Shown here one piece after another: positions 22,763-34,083 of a DNA stretch of 64,000 nt. The notes under the pieces are model-generated. The model was not told the origin of the DNA, searched no databases, and was given only the letters and a program-made list of their open reading frames with translations. The DNA is from Caenorhabditis elegans (lineage: Eukaryota; Nematoda; Chromadorea; Rhabditida; Rhabditidae), in the NCBI RefSeq assembly GCF_000002985.6, contig NC_003282.8, positions 12,710,001 to 12,774,000 of the forward strand, written 5' to 3'. Position 1 is the first letter of the stretch; each line of letters opens with the position of its first letter. The position numbers were made by a program, and so were the translations under genes.

Positions 22763-22948
22763 GTCGAATTCCAATTTTCACAGGTACTAGTAGGCGCAAA
22801 AAAACAAAAATAAAAATTATGGAATTTTGGGAATGTTTTGATAGATTTGGATTCTAGATTTTTTAAAAATATTATTGGTAAGTTTTTGAACCTAGATATC
22901 AATTTTCAGACGCGCTACAGGGGTTTTTGTGTCGAATTCCAATTTTCA
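22763..22948 (-). repeat. Inverted copy of the 168-bp-period repeat
   Basis: This stretch reads, on the minus strand, the same as the units at 23809-24261 (GTGAAAATTGGAATTCGACAC, GTTTTTTTGCGCCT, AATCTATCAAAACATT, ACTTACCAATAATATT), followed by a second partial copy at 22911-22948. It abuts the end of the minisatellite directly. Confidence 0.75.
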
Positions 22949-22971
22949 TTGACTGATTACACTGATTAGGA

Positions 22972-23197
22972 GAATATTCGGTACTTTTCCGATTTCTGCC
23001 CCCCCAAAATGTTTTGGATATATTCATTAATGAAACGTGAACTTTTTTTGTAATTTCAGGCTTATAGTTAGTAGTGTTGTTTTCTAAGCCTAAAATTTGA
23101 AATAGTTTTGAAATAAACATTTACGTGAGAATTTAAATTGAAAAATTGAAAAAAAAAACATTTTGGGGGGCAGAAATCGGAAAAGTACCGAATATTC
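22972..23197. repeat. Palindromic element with 43-bp arms
   Basis: The left arm (22972-23015) starts GAATATTCGGTACTTTTCCG; the right arm (23155-23197) is its reverse complement apart from one C in a C-run. Inner sequence also pairs in part (TTTCAGGCTTA near 23058 with TAAGCCTAAAA near 23090). It resembles a fold-back or MITE-type element. No target-site duplication was clear. Confidence 0.8.
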
Positions 23198-23552
23198 ATA
23201 TATATATGAAAGTGCCTATATTTTTTAAAAACTTTTTTACAAGTTTTCGAACTAAAATTGCAGTCAAAGAGTAAGAAAATATTCGGAAAAAGCAAAAATT
23301 TAAAAAAGTCATTCAGAGATCCGTTAAATGAGAAATTTAATTTTATTGGTTTTCTGAAAATTGAATTTTATTGATTTTTTTGGCAACAGGGAAATTGGAA
23401 AATTTAATAAATTGAACAAATGCAATAAAATAAGCAGTTTTTCAACAGTCATTACTTATTTCCGTGTACCGTTTTGTTTTTAAATTGTAAATCTAGGTCG
23501 GGAAAGTCACACACACCGAGGAGCTAGGCTTCCCTCACACAGGTAAAGCGCC

Positions 23553-23675
23553 ACAGGTTAGTGGCAGCTTAATGGCAGGTTAAAAGCCGCCAGCAGGTTA
23601 GTGTCAGCTTAGTATCAGGCTAAAAGTCGCTGTCGGACTAAGAGCAGGTTAGTGTCAGCTTAGTAATTTTCGCTC
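23553..23675. repeat. Imperfect tandem repeat of GGTTAGTGTCAGCTTA
   Basis: Words GCAGGTTAGTGTCAGCTTAG recur about every 55 bp with variants (GGTTAGTGGCAGCTTAATGG, GGCTAAAAGTCGC). Three degenerate copies are visible. No coding capacity or known family was recognised. Confidence 0.5.
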
Positions 23676-23808
23676 ACATTTTCAGAAAAGCGCGTCAGGT
23701 GAACGGCGAGTAAGTGTCAGGTGATGGGTCAGATGAGTGAAAATGGAAGTTTCAGAAACTGAGTGAAAGTTCATAAAAATGAGTTTTATGTTCATTCGTG
23801 TAATATAT

Positions 23809-24261
23809 CTAGGTTCAAAAACTTACCAATAATATTTTTATTCCCAAAATTCCATAATTTTTATTTTTGTTTTTTTGTGCCTGTGAAAATTTAAAAAAAA
23901 ACCTGTGAAAATTGGAATTCGACACAAAAACCTCTCTAGCGCTGCTTAAATTTACTTTCCTGGCCCACAAACTTACCAATAATATTTTTAAAAAATCTAG
24001 AATCCAAATCTATCAAAACATTTCCGGAATTCCATAATTTTTATTTTTGTTTTTTTGCGCCTGTATATATCTGTGAAAATTGGAATTCGACACAAAAACC
24101 TCTCTAGCGCGGCTTAAATTTATTTTCCTGTCCCAGAAAACCGGCAAATATATTTTTTAAAAATCTAGAATCCAAATCTATCAAAACATTTCCGGAATTC
24201 CATAATTTTCATTTTTGTTTTTTTGTGCCTGTCGAAACCTGTGAAAATTGGAATTCGACAC
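23809..24261 (+). repeat. Three direct units of a 168-bp repeat
   Basis: Units end at 23925, 24093 and 24261, each with GTGAAAATTGGAATTCGACAC, giving a period of 168 bp. Between units lies AAAAACCTCTCTAGCGC and a TTAAATTTA run. The third unit ends exactly where the F-box-associated coding fragment begins, so the repeat marks the truncation point of that gene. Confidence 0.8.
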
Positions 24262-24895
24262 TGGCTGAACGGCGGAAACTCGGGATTAAGAAGATTCCGC
24301 TTAGATTACATAGATTATTCCGTGGATTTTACTATTGTATTAAACGGAATAAGCTTCTCAAACTGGGATCCAAAACGACGAGCACAAGTTTTCTTGTAAG
24401 TTACATTTAATAGTTTAGTATTAGAATTAAGGCAAATTTACCGAACTTGCCGTGCTATTTTTCGGTACCGTACCTCGATTATTTCCAATTTAAAGAAAGA
24501 CTGTAAAAAATTAACCCGCAAGATGTCCGCCGCTCCAACTTTTCGACAGCAAAAATGTGAAAAAAAGTAATGTATATAGTTTGTCAGCCAAAGGGTTTGC
24601 AAAACTTATTAGATTTTGAGCTATGTTTGTTTAAAAATAAATTTTGAAAAGTCATTTTAAAAAACTAGAAACACAAATATTTTTGCCGAAAATTGTAAAA
24701 GGGATTAACTCATTTTTAGAAAAGTGAAAACATTGTTTTTTCAGAACGGAATACATATTGGGTGTTGCACAATTAGATTGTTCAAGCGGATTTGATATTG
24801 AGAGAAGTGACGGAAAACTTGCGACAATTATGCAAGATGGAAAGTATCTAGAGTTTGTTGTCTGGCACGAACGATTCCCAAAGATTATCAACTGA
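24262..24895 (+). pseudogene. 5'-truncated F-box-associated (FBA_2-like) gene fragment
   Basis: Two exons join in phase (24262-24395 and 24745-24895, donor GTAAG, acceptor TTTTTCAG) and encode about 94 residues ending at a stop codon. The fragment begins TGG CTG AAC (WLNGGNSGLRRFRL) and ends with GFDIERSDGKLATIM, then LEFVVWHERFPKIIN. The DI-R-DG-ATI and F-VW pattern is what I recall of the C-terminal FBA_2 region of worm F-box proteins. No F-box, start codon or upstream exon was found; the frame runs back into the 168-bp repeat. The exons have no stop or frameshift, so the truncation may be fairly recent, or the 5' part may be rearranged elsewhere. A shortened live gene is less likely. Confidence 0.55.
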
Positions 24896-25318
24896 GTGTT
24901 TTATGTGATTTTTAAAGTGAATGAAAATTTTGTTTTTAAGTACCTAAAATAGAAAATAAAATTCAGAAGTACCACAAAATTAATTCTCCCTAATAATGCT
25001 ACTCTACTTTCCTTGTTCCATTTTATTACATGTACTGTGTATTTTTGTGGCTTGTTAAAAATTTAATGTGTTCTTTATTCATGCTGCTTTTTTTTGTTTT
25101 TGTTGGTTTCTTTTTAATCTAAAGCAGAATTTTTCATTGCTCTTGTTGTGTTTCAAAAAATTTCCTGAATAAAAAATATTAAATTTATTTATTAATGTCA
25201 AATCTTAAAAATATAATTATATTGTTGAGGAGTGATAAACAATTAATTCCCGCATTTCTCATGAGATTCTCTACAGTTCAAGTATTGGCTTCAAAGTTTT
25301 AAAATTCTAATGTTAGAG
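24896..25318. other. Intergenic region between the F-box fragment and the MAM gene
   Basis: This 420-bp AT-rich stretch holds the two converging 3' ends. I see no gene, RNA or notable repeat in it. Confidence 0.5.
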
Positions 25319-28300
25319 TTAAATACATGCTCCATTTTTGACTAAAATATTGTCGATTGCAATTGATTTTGGCTCCATGGCATCGTTATAGAATAGCACG
25401 AAAATCTTAAATTTTGAAGTTAATTCCTCAAAGATAGCGCTTCAACTCTACCTTTTCTGTGCTCTGAACTTTAATCCTTGCTGAAATTCTATTCCAAGAA
25501 CGCGGGGCAATCGTTTGAGTCTGACATTTTCGAAGATTTTGAACACAAATTCGAACGTCAATCTCATGAGATGGAAATACGTCAATCGACATTTGAATCG
25601 GACCGATCAGGGATGCTTTGTAGAGAAGACCCGAGTAGGATTTCGGCTCAAGGCGGGAAATTCCATAGCGATTTTCTGGAAAATATGGATTCGCAGAAAA
25701 TGTGTTTTTTTGAAAGCCACGTGGAAAAAGCGCTCCATTGCCAATTGGAAACGCTCCGCCCCCAAGCCATGGGTCTAACAAAAAACGGGTTTTCAGATTT
25801 TCTAAATTCTTTGCGAATTTCATTTTATCGAGATTGGCATACTACTCATTAGTAGAAAAATTGGCGAAAACTTATTGAAAATTTTGAATTTACAGTTAAC
25901 GAGACATGCAAACATAAGAAAAAAAAACAACTCAATTTTTTGGACTTCTTTCGGATCTAAACTCTGAAAAAGTTCTCTAAACTTTTTGAATTTTTTCCCA
26001 ACTTCACTATTTTTCACGAACGTGTAATATCAAATATCTTACCATCACTTTTTTTCATCGCCACACTGATATTATTGAAATGCCTGCTCAACATCCTTAA
26101 ATCAGCCCATCCACATTTCGTGTCCTTCTCAAAGTTGCAATTTGTTTCCTCGCATTTTATCTTTGGCTTGTTCAAAACTATTAGCTTAGCTGTTTCGGCT
26201 TCATGCTTCTCCTCATTCTCAATGTCCATCATGAACTTTTTCGTTGTAAGTGGTGCTTCTGTGACCACTGTTGTTGTTGGAGACGGGAAATTTGTCTGAA
26301 AATTTATTTGTTATTTATTGTTTGAATATTTGAATATATGTAATATACCATCGAAGTAACATCATCTGCCAACACTCGATTCATTTCAACTTCTCTGAAT
26401 ACGGTAGTTGGTTGCTCAATTACACCTCCATCGATTTTCTTGACCGGAGATCTTCTGACGTGGCAGATGCACTTTTTGATTAGAGGGTTCTCACGTTGGC
26501 GGAGGCATCGAGCAGATGATCTGGAACAAATAAAAGTTCAAATTTTGGAAATTTTAGAGTCTAGAAAAAAAAGGCCAACTTGCCGATTGATCAATAAAAA
26601 TAGAGAAATGGGTCGTCAAATAACTCCCAAATTATTAACTGATAGTTTTACAAAACGACTCACTCTGAAGCATCGAGAGCTCGACATTTTTGCCTGCAGT
26701 ACGCGAGACCTGGTCGTCCCACACACATCCTGGCTGTTGATGAGTGAACCACTGAGTGATGAGGTTTGTGCTCACATTCACCTGAAAAATTGCTTTTTTA
26801 ATACAGATAACGGTTTGTTGGAAAAATGTAAATTGTGTCTGGAAATTATTCTAAACTTTATAAACTTTATAGTATCTAAAATTTAGGAAATTCAAAAATA
26901 TTTCATAGAAAGCTAAGAAATTTGTGTTCTTCTAACAGACATACAGAATTTTGAATAAATATTTTTTATTTCTGTGGAATGTTGCAAAACGTTTTTTTTT
27001 CTCAAAAAATACGCACCATCTTGACACATTCTATGCTGAACCATTCGCGGATCTCCTTTGTTCGGATTTATCAGGCTTATTGGAAGGCCCCCGGATCGCA
27101 ATGGTGCCGTGCTTGTATTTGTCTGAAAATTTCGGTGTACATAAGTTGTTATTCTGCCTGCTTGAAACGTACCGAGTGAATAGTCTGCGAGAGATTTTTC
27201 ACTTTTTTCTGGCACGGTTGATAATTGATGGTGAGATCGTCAAGTAGAATCATCTCACCAGCAGTGACATTAGAAAATCGGAGCATTATCTGAAATATAA
27301 CACACATAACCTCAGTACTAACTTTGCTCTACAAACCTGAAAATAATTGGTTTCTGGAATGATTTCGTTGATGAGATGTCCGTTTGACGCGTGAACTGGT
27401 GCACACATTGTTGTGTCTTTTTCCCTGAAAATTTATATTTTACTCAAAGTCTGAGCACAAATTTATATTTTCGGCAATCGGCAATTTTGGCAATTGCCGG
27501 TTTTGTGAATTTTCGCAAATTGGAAATTTCGGAAATTGCCGAAAATTCGGTCAAAATGCCTCTCTGTCGCTCGTTATTTTGTAGAGACCCCCCAGTACTT
27601 GAAAAGGTAAAAAAAAATTCATTTGGAATTTTAAAAGTGAGCTTGAGCACCTCCAGATTCTTCCCAAGAAAAGTTTCTCAGTGGGACCACTCACTTGAAG
27701 CACAACTCCACAATTACAGTCGGTGGCCTCCAAACCCTCGCCGTCAAATTCACGGAAGTCGTCGAACAAATCCCATCACAAGTTGAAATAGTCGCCCACG
27801 TGGCGCCCTGTTGACTGGTACCTGCCACAAATTCACCATCTGTAATCATCAAACTTTCATTAACGATCCCCAACCCTCTTGAACTAGCCTGGTGATTCTC
27901 GAGGGCGCGCTTGCCCATTCGGCCGCCCAGAATACCATTCAAATTCCCGCGAGAATTGCCATGTTCCACACGCGGACGCGTCTCGACACGAAAGTGAAGG
28001 TGGCTAAAATAATACGTAGGTAATGGGTTGAAAGGAAACCCTAATTACAGTCGGCGATTCACAGTTCGGAAGTCTTTGCGGAATGGGTTGCAAATTCGAA
28101 TGCTGCTGAACAACTAGTGTATGGTACGGATGTACTGCAAACTGTGGGTTTGCACACGCAATTGGGGACAAATGACATGTACAGACAAATGAACGGATCC
28201 CGAAAAAGGAGAGAAGTTGACCTGAAATTTTAGTTGTTCAATAGTTTTAGGCAGTATGTATTGTAGAGTTTCACCTGTTTGCCGGGTCCTACAGCCGCTT

Positions 28301-31300
28301 CCTATTCTCATTGGATACAGCTGACCACATCTTGTATCACATTCAGTATCATAACCTTCTCGTTGAGGACATATATCTTCTTCGATGTCTGAAAATGTTG
28401 ACATTCTAGTACATTACTAATTCTCTCGTCATTCCAACATAGGTTGCTAGTCTAAATCCAAATAAAATTGATTGAGTTTTCATAAAGTCGAAGAAACAGA
28501 CAAATTGAAAGACACATTTCAAAAATAAGGACTTTAAAAGCTCAAAACCCACTAAAAATCAGATAATTTGTTTGCTCCTATAGTGCTAAATGTGTCAATT
28601 GGCACAGTAAAACATTCCAATATATTATTTCAATTTTTTTATTTACGGTCAAATTTGATTGTTTGCACCTATCAAAATTTTAAGAGCTCCAAGGTTGTTC
28701 GTGTTTTAATATTCTAGGGGCTCGAATCTGCAGCAATGCTCGGATTTATTCGAAAGGAACACTTTTTGAAAAATCTTGAAATGAGAAATTTGAAAAATCT
28801 GAAACTTTTTGTAGTCTTTTATTACGATATTTGAGCATGACATATACTGAGAACCAGGGATGCGCGGCAATCGAGTTTTCGGAAATTGCCGGAATAGCCG
28901 ATTGCCGGAAATTTTGAAAACCGGCAATTGCCGAAATTGCCGATTTCCGAAAATTCACAAAACCGGCAATTGCCGGAAATGCCGATTTCCAAAAATTCAC
29001 AAAACCGGCAATTGCCGAAATTGCCGATTTTCAAAAATTCACGAAACCGGCAATCGCCAAAATTTCCGAGTGCGTGGCAATTGCCGTTCGGCAATCGAAT
29101 TTTCGGCAATTTCGACAATTGGCGAATTGCCGACTTCCGCGCATTCCTGCTAAGAACCCTCTCTAAAATTGTTTCAAATTTACTGTAGTTGAGAGATTTG
29201 ATGAGGCGCTCTCCAAATGAAAAAATTTAATAAAATATTTCTTAATTTTCGGTTAAATTTTAACAAAAAATATATGCTTAACAAGGATATTCCCAAAACC
29301 TTTTTTGGATAAGAAATACATATAGTGGAACTTGATGTTTAATTACTAATTACTACAAAGACAGTTCCACTATTACAAGTTCTGTATAGCTTCTCGATTA
29401 TTCTCGTAATTCCATCCCATGGTCATTCATCAATCATTCGAAAATTAGCGGGCAATCGTATGCTATTATGCGTCTTTTCTGGCTAACCGTCGCCGACCGA
29501 TTGTCTCGAGAAAAGAGAGATAACAACATAAATTATGAATTATGCATTATGCCATAGTGTTGAAAAGGCGCGAGAAAAAAAAACGGGAATTCTTTCAAAT
29601 ATGTTGCAATCATTCGGTTGTTTTCTCGGATACAAGTTTTGAATTGCTAGGGGAAATAGAGAGGGAAGAGGACATTCTTCCGTGTTTTCAACCGAAAACC
29701 GATAATCCTAGATTAGCATGCATTTTTAAGAGGAACTGTCAGTGAATTGAGAGGGAAATCGACTCATGCTGTGAAGCTACCGTTCTGTATTTTTAATTTG
29801 ATTTGAGAAGAAAGTGACAAAATGCAAATGATCCGAGAAGCAGGTTTTTTTACATGAGTTAAAGGATTTTCAACTGCAAATTTTGAGGATCTTTTTTGAG
29901 GAGTAAATTATTGAGGAAAATCAATGCATTTTAGGCTTGAAATTTGATTATACCATTTTAAAAAATGTGCCTTGTGGCTTCTAGAAGTCGACGACCAACT
30001 TTCGAAAAATTTTGCCATGTTTTCCAATTTATTCTAGTTATAGGTTTCAATAAAATAAAATAAGTTACAATGGATAAATTCCAGAACTGCTAAAATATAA
30101 TTGGGCATTCAAAACTGTCCAACATTTTCCAGTTAATTTCAAACAGAGTTCAGAAAATCACCACAAAACAGTTGATGCAAAAACTCACAAACCAAGATAT
30201 GGGCATATTGCACCCCAATATTTAACTTCTACAGGACAAAAAAATGTTGTTCACATTTTAATATTGTTTCAAGCTTCCATAAAATCGCAGTTAGCCCCAT
30301 AAAAAATTTGATCAAACACCCAAAGAAGGAACAGGAAATTGTAATAGCCGAGACAAACGACAGTTTTCCCTCTTTGCCAATAACTTTTTCACCTCAAACT
30401 TATAGCTTTTCTGACCCATATTCTCGGCTTTTTCATCACAGAGGTTCAAATACCACCCTTCCTCCCTCAAACCACATCAAGTTCATAATAAAAACGGCGG
30501 CCAGCGGAAGGAGGGGGTAAGTCAAACCGAACAGTCAGAATAACCACACAAAATTAGCGAAAAGAGAAAGTGATCTCCGACTGCTTCCGATCTCTCTTTT
30601 TGTTATGTACTTGTTATAATAAACCGTTTCTTTTTAGTTTGAAACATTTGCTACTTCAAAAAAATGTTTGCACAGTAAAATTCTGGTCGTTTTAAGGATT
30701 TAGCAATGGTTCGAAGATCTTTATGAAATATGGAATAAATATTGACCAGATACAAGTCTGTGGGCTAAATTTGGAAGCAAGCTTCTTGCAACTGTATGTA
30801 CTTTGAATGTGAAGATCTCAAGAACTGGAAGCTTAAATTGCAATTTAAAAACTTTATGTTGGGGTTGTCATAGGGGGCGAGGATCTGAAGGGTTGTATGA
30901 GATGCGCCCCCGAGACCCTCGGCCGAGGGGATTTTCGGCTTACAAGATCTAAACCTAGTATTTCCAAATTTCAGGCTTCTCAAAATACATTTAACATTTT
31001 GAAATTATTATCTCCTATTAGTGCTTACGATTTAAATTTCAAGCATCTCAACGAATGGCAAAAACTCTATTTTTAGGCCAGTTTTTCAGGTCAGCGGGGC
31101 CTCACACCTCTCTCATCCGCCAAAAACTGGCTCAAATATCAATGTGTCTTAACACTGGGTACATTGCGAATTTGAGGCAGTTTTTGAGCAACTTTAAAAA
31201 AATTTTGACGGAAAGTAATATTATTTTCAGAAAGCCAAAATATTTCTAAATTCCTATATAAATTTCAAACAAAAATGGATACAACGATGATAAAAAGAGG

Positions 31301-31523
31301 ATTTTGTAAATCTACCTAACTAAATAGGAATTTCATGTTCTAGATAAAACCATGGGCAGGTTGATAAACGTTTTAACTATTTTACTAGTTGATATTTCTT
31401 TTTCAAATCTCAAAATTTCCTAGAATTCTCACCTCTCAGACAAACTTGCAATGGTTGAGGTTGTTGCGGTTGACTACTGACCAGCTTTGGCAGTAAAAAT
31501 ATAAAAAGTGTCCAAAGTCTCAT
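25319..31523 (-). CDS. Secreted MAM-domain protein
   Basis: Twelve exons on the minus strand: 31433-31523, 28275-28388, 28049-28221, about 27695-27981, 27337-27424, 27173-27289, 27017-27122, 26664-26781, 26349-26520, 26043-26295, 25452-25774, 25319-25405; about 642 aa. The first exon gives a signal peptide (MRLWTLFIFLLPKLVSS). Cys-rich segments follow (ICPQREGYDTECDTRCG). A first MAM-like domain ends MILLDDLTINYQPC. The second starts CNFEKDTKCGWADL and ends SIAIDNILVKNGAC at the C-terminus, matching the usual MAM opening and closing. No membrane segment was seen, so extracellular adhesion or matrix function is likely. All junctions agree in phase except the third, where the obvious TTTTAG acceptor at 28004-28009 is out of phase and a poor CGAG acceptor at 27982 fits instead. 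Confidence 0.75.
27465..27545. repeat. Fragment of the GGCAATTGCCGG family in a MAM-gene intron
   Basis: GGCAATCGGCAATTTTGG and GGCAATTGCCGGTTTTGTG lie in the intron between the fourth and fifth exons. It is a short, incomplete copy without recognisable ends. Confidence 0.55.
28389..31432. other. First intron of the MAM gene, 3 kb
   Basis: The intron holds a hAT-like element (28855-29149) and otherwise AT-rich sequence. A GC-rich patch at 30870-30940 contains the palindrome CCCTCGGCCGAGGG. Inverted arms GCCAGTTTTT and AAAAACTGGC lie near 31079 and 31125. Open frames at 29542-29745 and 30308-30520 (+) show no domain and were not called. The length suggests it may host regulatory elements. Confidence 0.45.
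28855..29149. mobile_element. hAT-like non-autonomous element with 8-bp target duplication
   Basis: The element starts CAGGGATGCGCGG and ends CCGCGCATTCCTG, inverted repeats of 13 bp with one mismatch. It is flanked by CTGAGAAC (28847-28854) and CTAAGAAC (29150-29157), an 8-bp duplication with one difference. CAG-type ends with 8-bp duplications are typical of the hAT superfamily. The interior is made of GGCAATTGCCGG palindromes and has no coding capacity, so it is a MITE-type copy. Confidence 0.75.
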
Positions 31524-33093
31524 AGTATGTATAAACCTGTAAAACAAAAAAGTTCGTGAATTACTACTGCTAACAATAAGATAACCATGGAAAATTGGGT
31601 GAAAAGATGGTGAAAAGAAGCCTCGAGATGCCTCCCCATAGGCTCCGCCTATTTTTCGCCGATGACCTCGATGAAGAAGCATAGACACGAAGAGAAGAGA
31701 AAACAAGACATCGGAGAGGAGGAGGAGGAAAGACGTCCGAAAATATGAGGGAAAGTGAAAAAGCCCTCCTCCAGCAAAAAAGTGCACGGATTGACGGAAA
31801 ATATCACGCCGGCAGGTGAAAGGGGAACGGTGAAATGACCATTGCACTAATCGGACCGGCTTATCGGATTTGAAGGGTTCGAGAGTGATGAAGAAGTTAT
31901 GAAAAACTATAAGGAAAAGTGAAAAGCGTTCTTTTTTAAAAAGTGAGGAATAAGCAGGAGGAGGATACGGATCAGGTGGGAAAGGAATTTCGGAGAAGAA
32001 TAGTGTTTCCAAAAATTAGGGTTAAGCTTCTAGGTTAGCTGGGGAAGGAATTCTGGAAAGTGCCCTAGAAAAATATTCAGACGAGGCACCACATGGTGTG
32101 GATTTTTTAACGAAAATTCAAAAAAACATGTTCTTTCTGAAATTGCCGTAAAATTAAAAATTATTTTAAAAATTCAAAAGTTGTGAAATTTTTTGAATTC
32201 AAATAACCTGGATTTTTCGACAGCTTCAGGGCATCGTAACTTGTCTCAACCAGCTCCGAATGATTTTTTGGAGTGATTAACAGTAGTCATACCCTATCAA
32301 GTTTATGTTATAACAAAGTCTGATGTATTCTTTGGGAACCTCCCCTTGTTAGAGAACACGAGCTTTTTTAAAGATTGCTCACTTTTCTGAAAAACTGTGC
32401 ATAGAAAGTTTTTGAAATTACACTAGAAATGTAGAAAAATATCTCAATGACCAACTCGTAAAGTTTGAGAAAAAGTTACCGACCTGTTCTTCAGCTAGAG
32501 CGGTTTCAATGGATCTGACTTTCTATTTTCTACTGTGTTTCGTAAACTTTGGCATGTTTCTCGAAAAATGGCTTGGTAAGGGGATCCAAAACCATATATA
32601 GAATTATGTGAAACCGATTTTGATGGGACTGGCCGAACTTTATCTATGTATTTGAGGCCATTTAGCATTAACAGATTTTGCACAACATAGGCCCCCACAC
32701 CCATTGAAGTTCCACAGGGTGGAATGTTTATTTAGACAGAGGTAATCTGGTGGATGCTAAAACACTTTTTTAAATAAAATGTTTATGATGTAAAAAATAA
32801 ATTTGAAAAAATCCGAAAAAAGGAACAAAGACAGATCTCTAAAAAAAACCTTGTCACATCATACTGACCCATTTTCATTTTCAACCGCATCTCGTAAGGA
32901 ATGAGAACAAGCAAAATCGGTCGTCTGCCACGGCTCGTTTCTTTTTGCGTCATCCAACAACTATTTTCTCAAGGATTTCGATTTTCTTTGACATTATTTT
33001 GTCGGCCAAAAGTAACAACAAAACAAAAAAAAAAAGAAATTCAAATAGCATTTTATACGATGTCTGTAAGCTCTGTAAGTCTGTAAGAGAGTT
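31524..33093. other. Upstream region of the MAM gene and 3' flank of the MSP-domain gene
   Basis: A TTTTACAG acceptor at about 31539-31546 on the minus strand, shortly before the start codon, fits a trans-splice or leader-intron site. The segment 31600-32010 is purine-rich on the plus strand and open on the minus strand (31410-32012), but only its last 31 codons form the real first exon. I see no other gene. Confidence 0.45.
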
Positions 33094-34032
33094 CTATGGA
33101 TTGTACTCAATCTTGATATTCTTGCGACGCTTCGAGTCCGAATGCTGGAACATACTCATCGAGAACGCCTTCTCCTTATTGGAATCCGGCAGCAAAACGT
33201 AGTCGAAAGCGATACGATCCTTGTTGTACTCAAAATCATTCCAATCAAACTTTTGCACCGACACAGCAATGATTCGTCCTTCTCCGAGTTCCAAGATTCC
33301 AAATGCGGGGTAAGCCATGACACGGGGCACCGAGTTTCCCTTGATTGCGTAGGCAATGCGGTGACGGCTGTTGTTGGAAACTCTCATGTGATATGTCAGA
33401 TTTTCAAAGTCGAATGGAGCATTGAACACAATCTTATCCATCGGGCGGAACAGAACATCATTCAAATTGTGGCCAGGGCTAATAGCTGCAAAAATTATTA
33501 TTAACTGGTTGAAAGGATCCGCGGTAGGTGTGCCTGCCTTCTTACTCGCCTTCCTTGCCGGCCGTAACATAGTGCTTCGGCAGTAGTCACATGGTCTTGA
33601 AGGCAGGCAGGCAGGCTAGCATTTCCCTAATATCATACCTGAATTGAAACCATCAAATTCCGACTTCAAATTGTGGAAGGATGAAGATTGCATTGGGTGT
33701 GGTCCGGTTTTGAAACGTTGAGATCCTCCAGCAAGATCCGTGCAACTCTTTGATGGAGATGGAAGCTTCGACGGTGGAGCAGGATCAGATGGTTCGACTG
33801 GTGCAGGAGCTGGATCCTGAACCGGAGCTGGTGGTGGGGCAATCTGTTCCACAGGAGCTGGCACTGGTTCCGGAGCTTTCTCAACAGGGACTGGCATTGG
33901 AGCTGGTGGTGGCGGTGGTGCTGCTTGCTCAACTGGCTTTGGTGGTTCTTGTGGTGGTGGTCTTGGCGGTGGTGGAGCCGAGATGGCAGTTCTAGTTGAT
34001 GCGGCGGTTCTTGGTGCGGATCTTTGGCTCAT
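33094..34032 (-). CDS. Proline-rich protein with a C-terminal MSP domain
   Basis: Two exons in phase (33639-34032 and 33094-33485) encode 261 aa. Residues about 15-90 are a Pro/Ala-rich region (APPPPRPPPQEPPKP, VEQAAPPPPPAPMP), followed by a Ser-rich linker. From about residue 135 the sequence fits a major-sperm-protein fold: ISPGHNLNDVLFRP, KIVFNAPFDFENLTYHMRV, HRIAYAIKGNS, then RIAFDYVLLP. MSP domains are Ig-like beta sandwiches used in sperm motility filaments or, in VAP-type proteins, for FFAT binding. No transmembrane tail is present, so VAP-like anchoring is unlikely. A TTTTTCAG acceptor ends 25 nt before the chosen ATG. It follows the REEP gene with hardly any spacing, which suggests co-transcription. 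Confidence 0.85.
33520..33625. repeat. GCAGGCAGGC / GCCTGCCTTC tract in the MSP gene intron
   Basis: The intron between the two MSP-gene exons carries GTGCCTGCCTTC and GGCAGGCAGGCAGGC in opposite orientations about 70 bp apart. It is another member of the dispersed GCCTGCCTA-type tracts seen across the window. Confidence 0.5.
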
Positions 34033-34083
34033 CTCTGACACGTTTTCATTGCTCTTCTGAAAAATCTTATTTAGTGAAAGAGA
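34033..34083 (-). promoter_or_regulatory. Intercistronic region with a splice acceptor
   Basis: Between the REEP stop codon (34084-34086) and the MSP-gene ATG there are 51 bp. They contain AAATAAG followed by TTTTTCAG (minus strand, ending at 34057). This fits a trans-splice site of an operon with minimal spacing. Confidence 0.5.

Noticed and set aside
20414..22857. Many long open frames on both strands through the tandem array (IRRNAIF / KWHCGGF repeats)
   Set aside because: They result from a 26-bp unit lacking stops in most phases; every phase and strand gives the same kind of repeat peptide.
31524..32012. Extension of the MAM gene first exon upstream (163 codons)
   Set aside because: A TTTTACAG acceptor lies just before the ATG at 31523 and the signal peptide starts there; the upstream part is purine-rich intergenic DNA.
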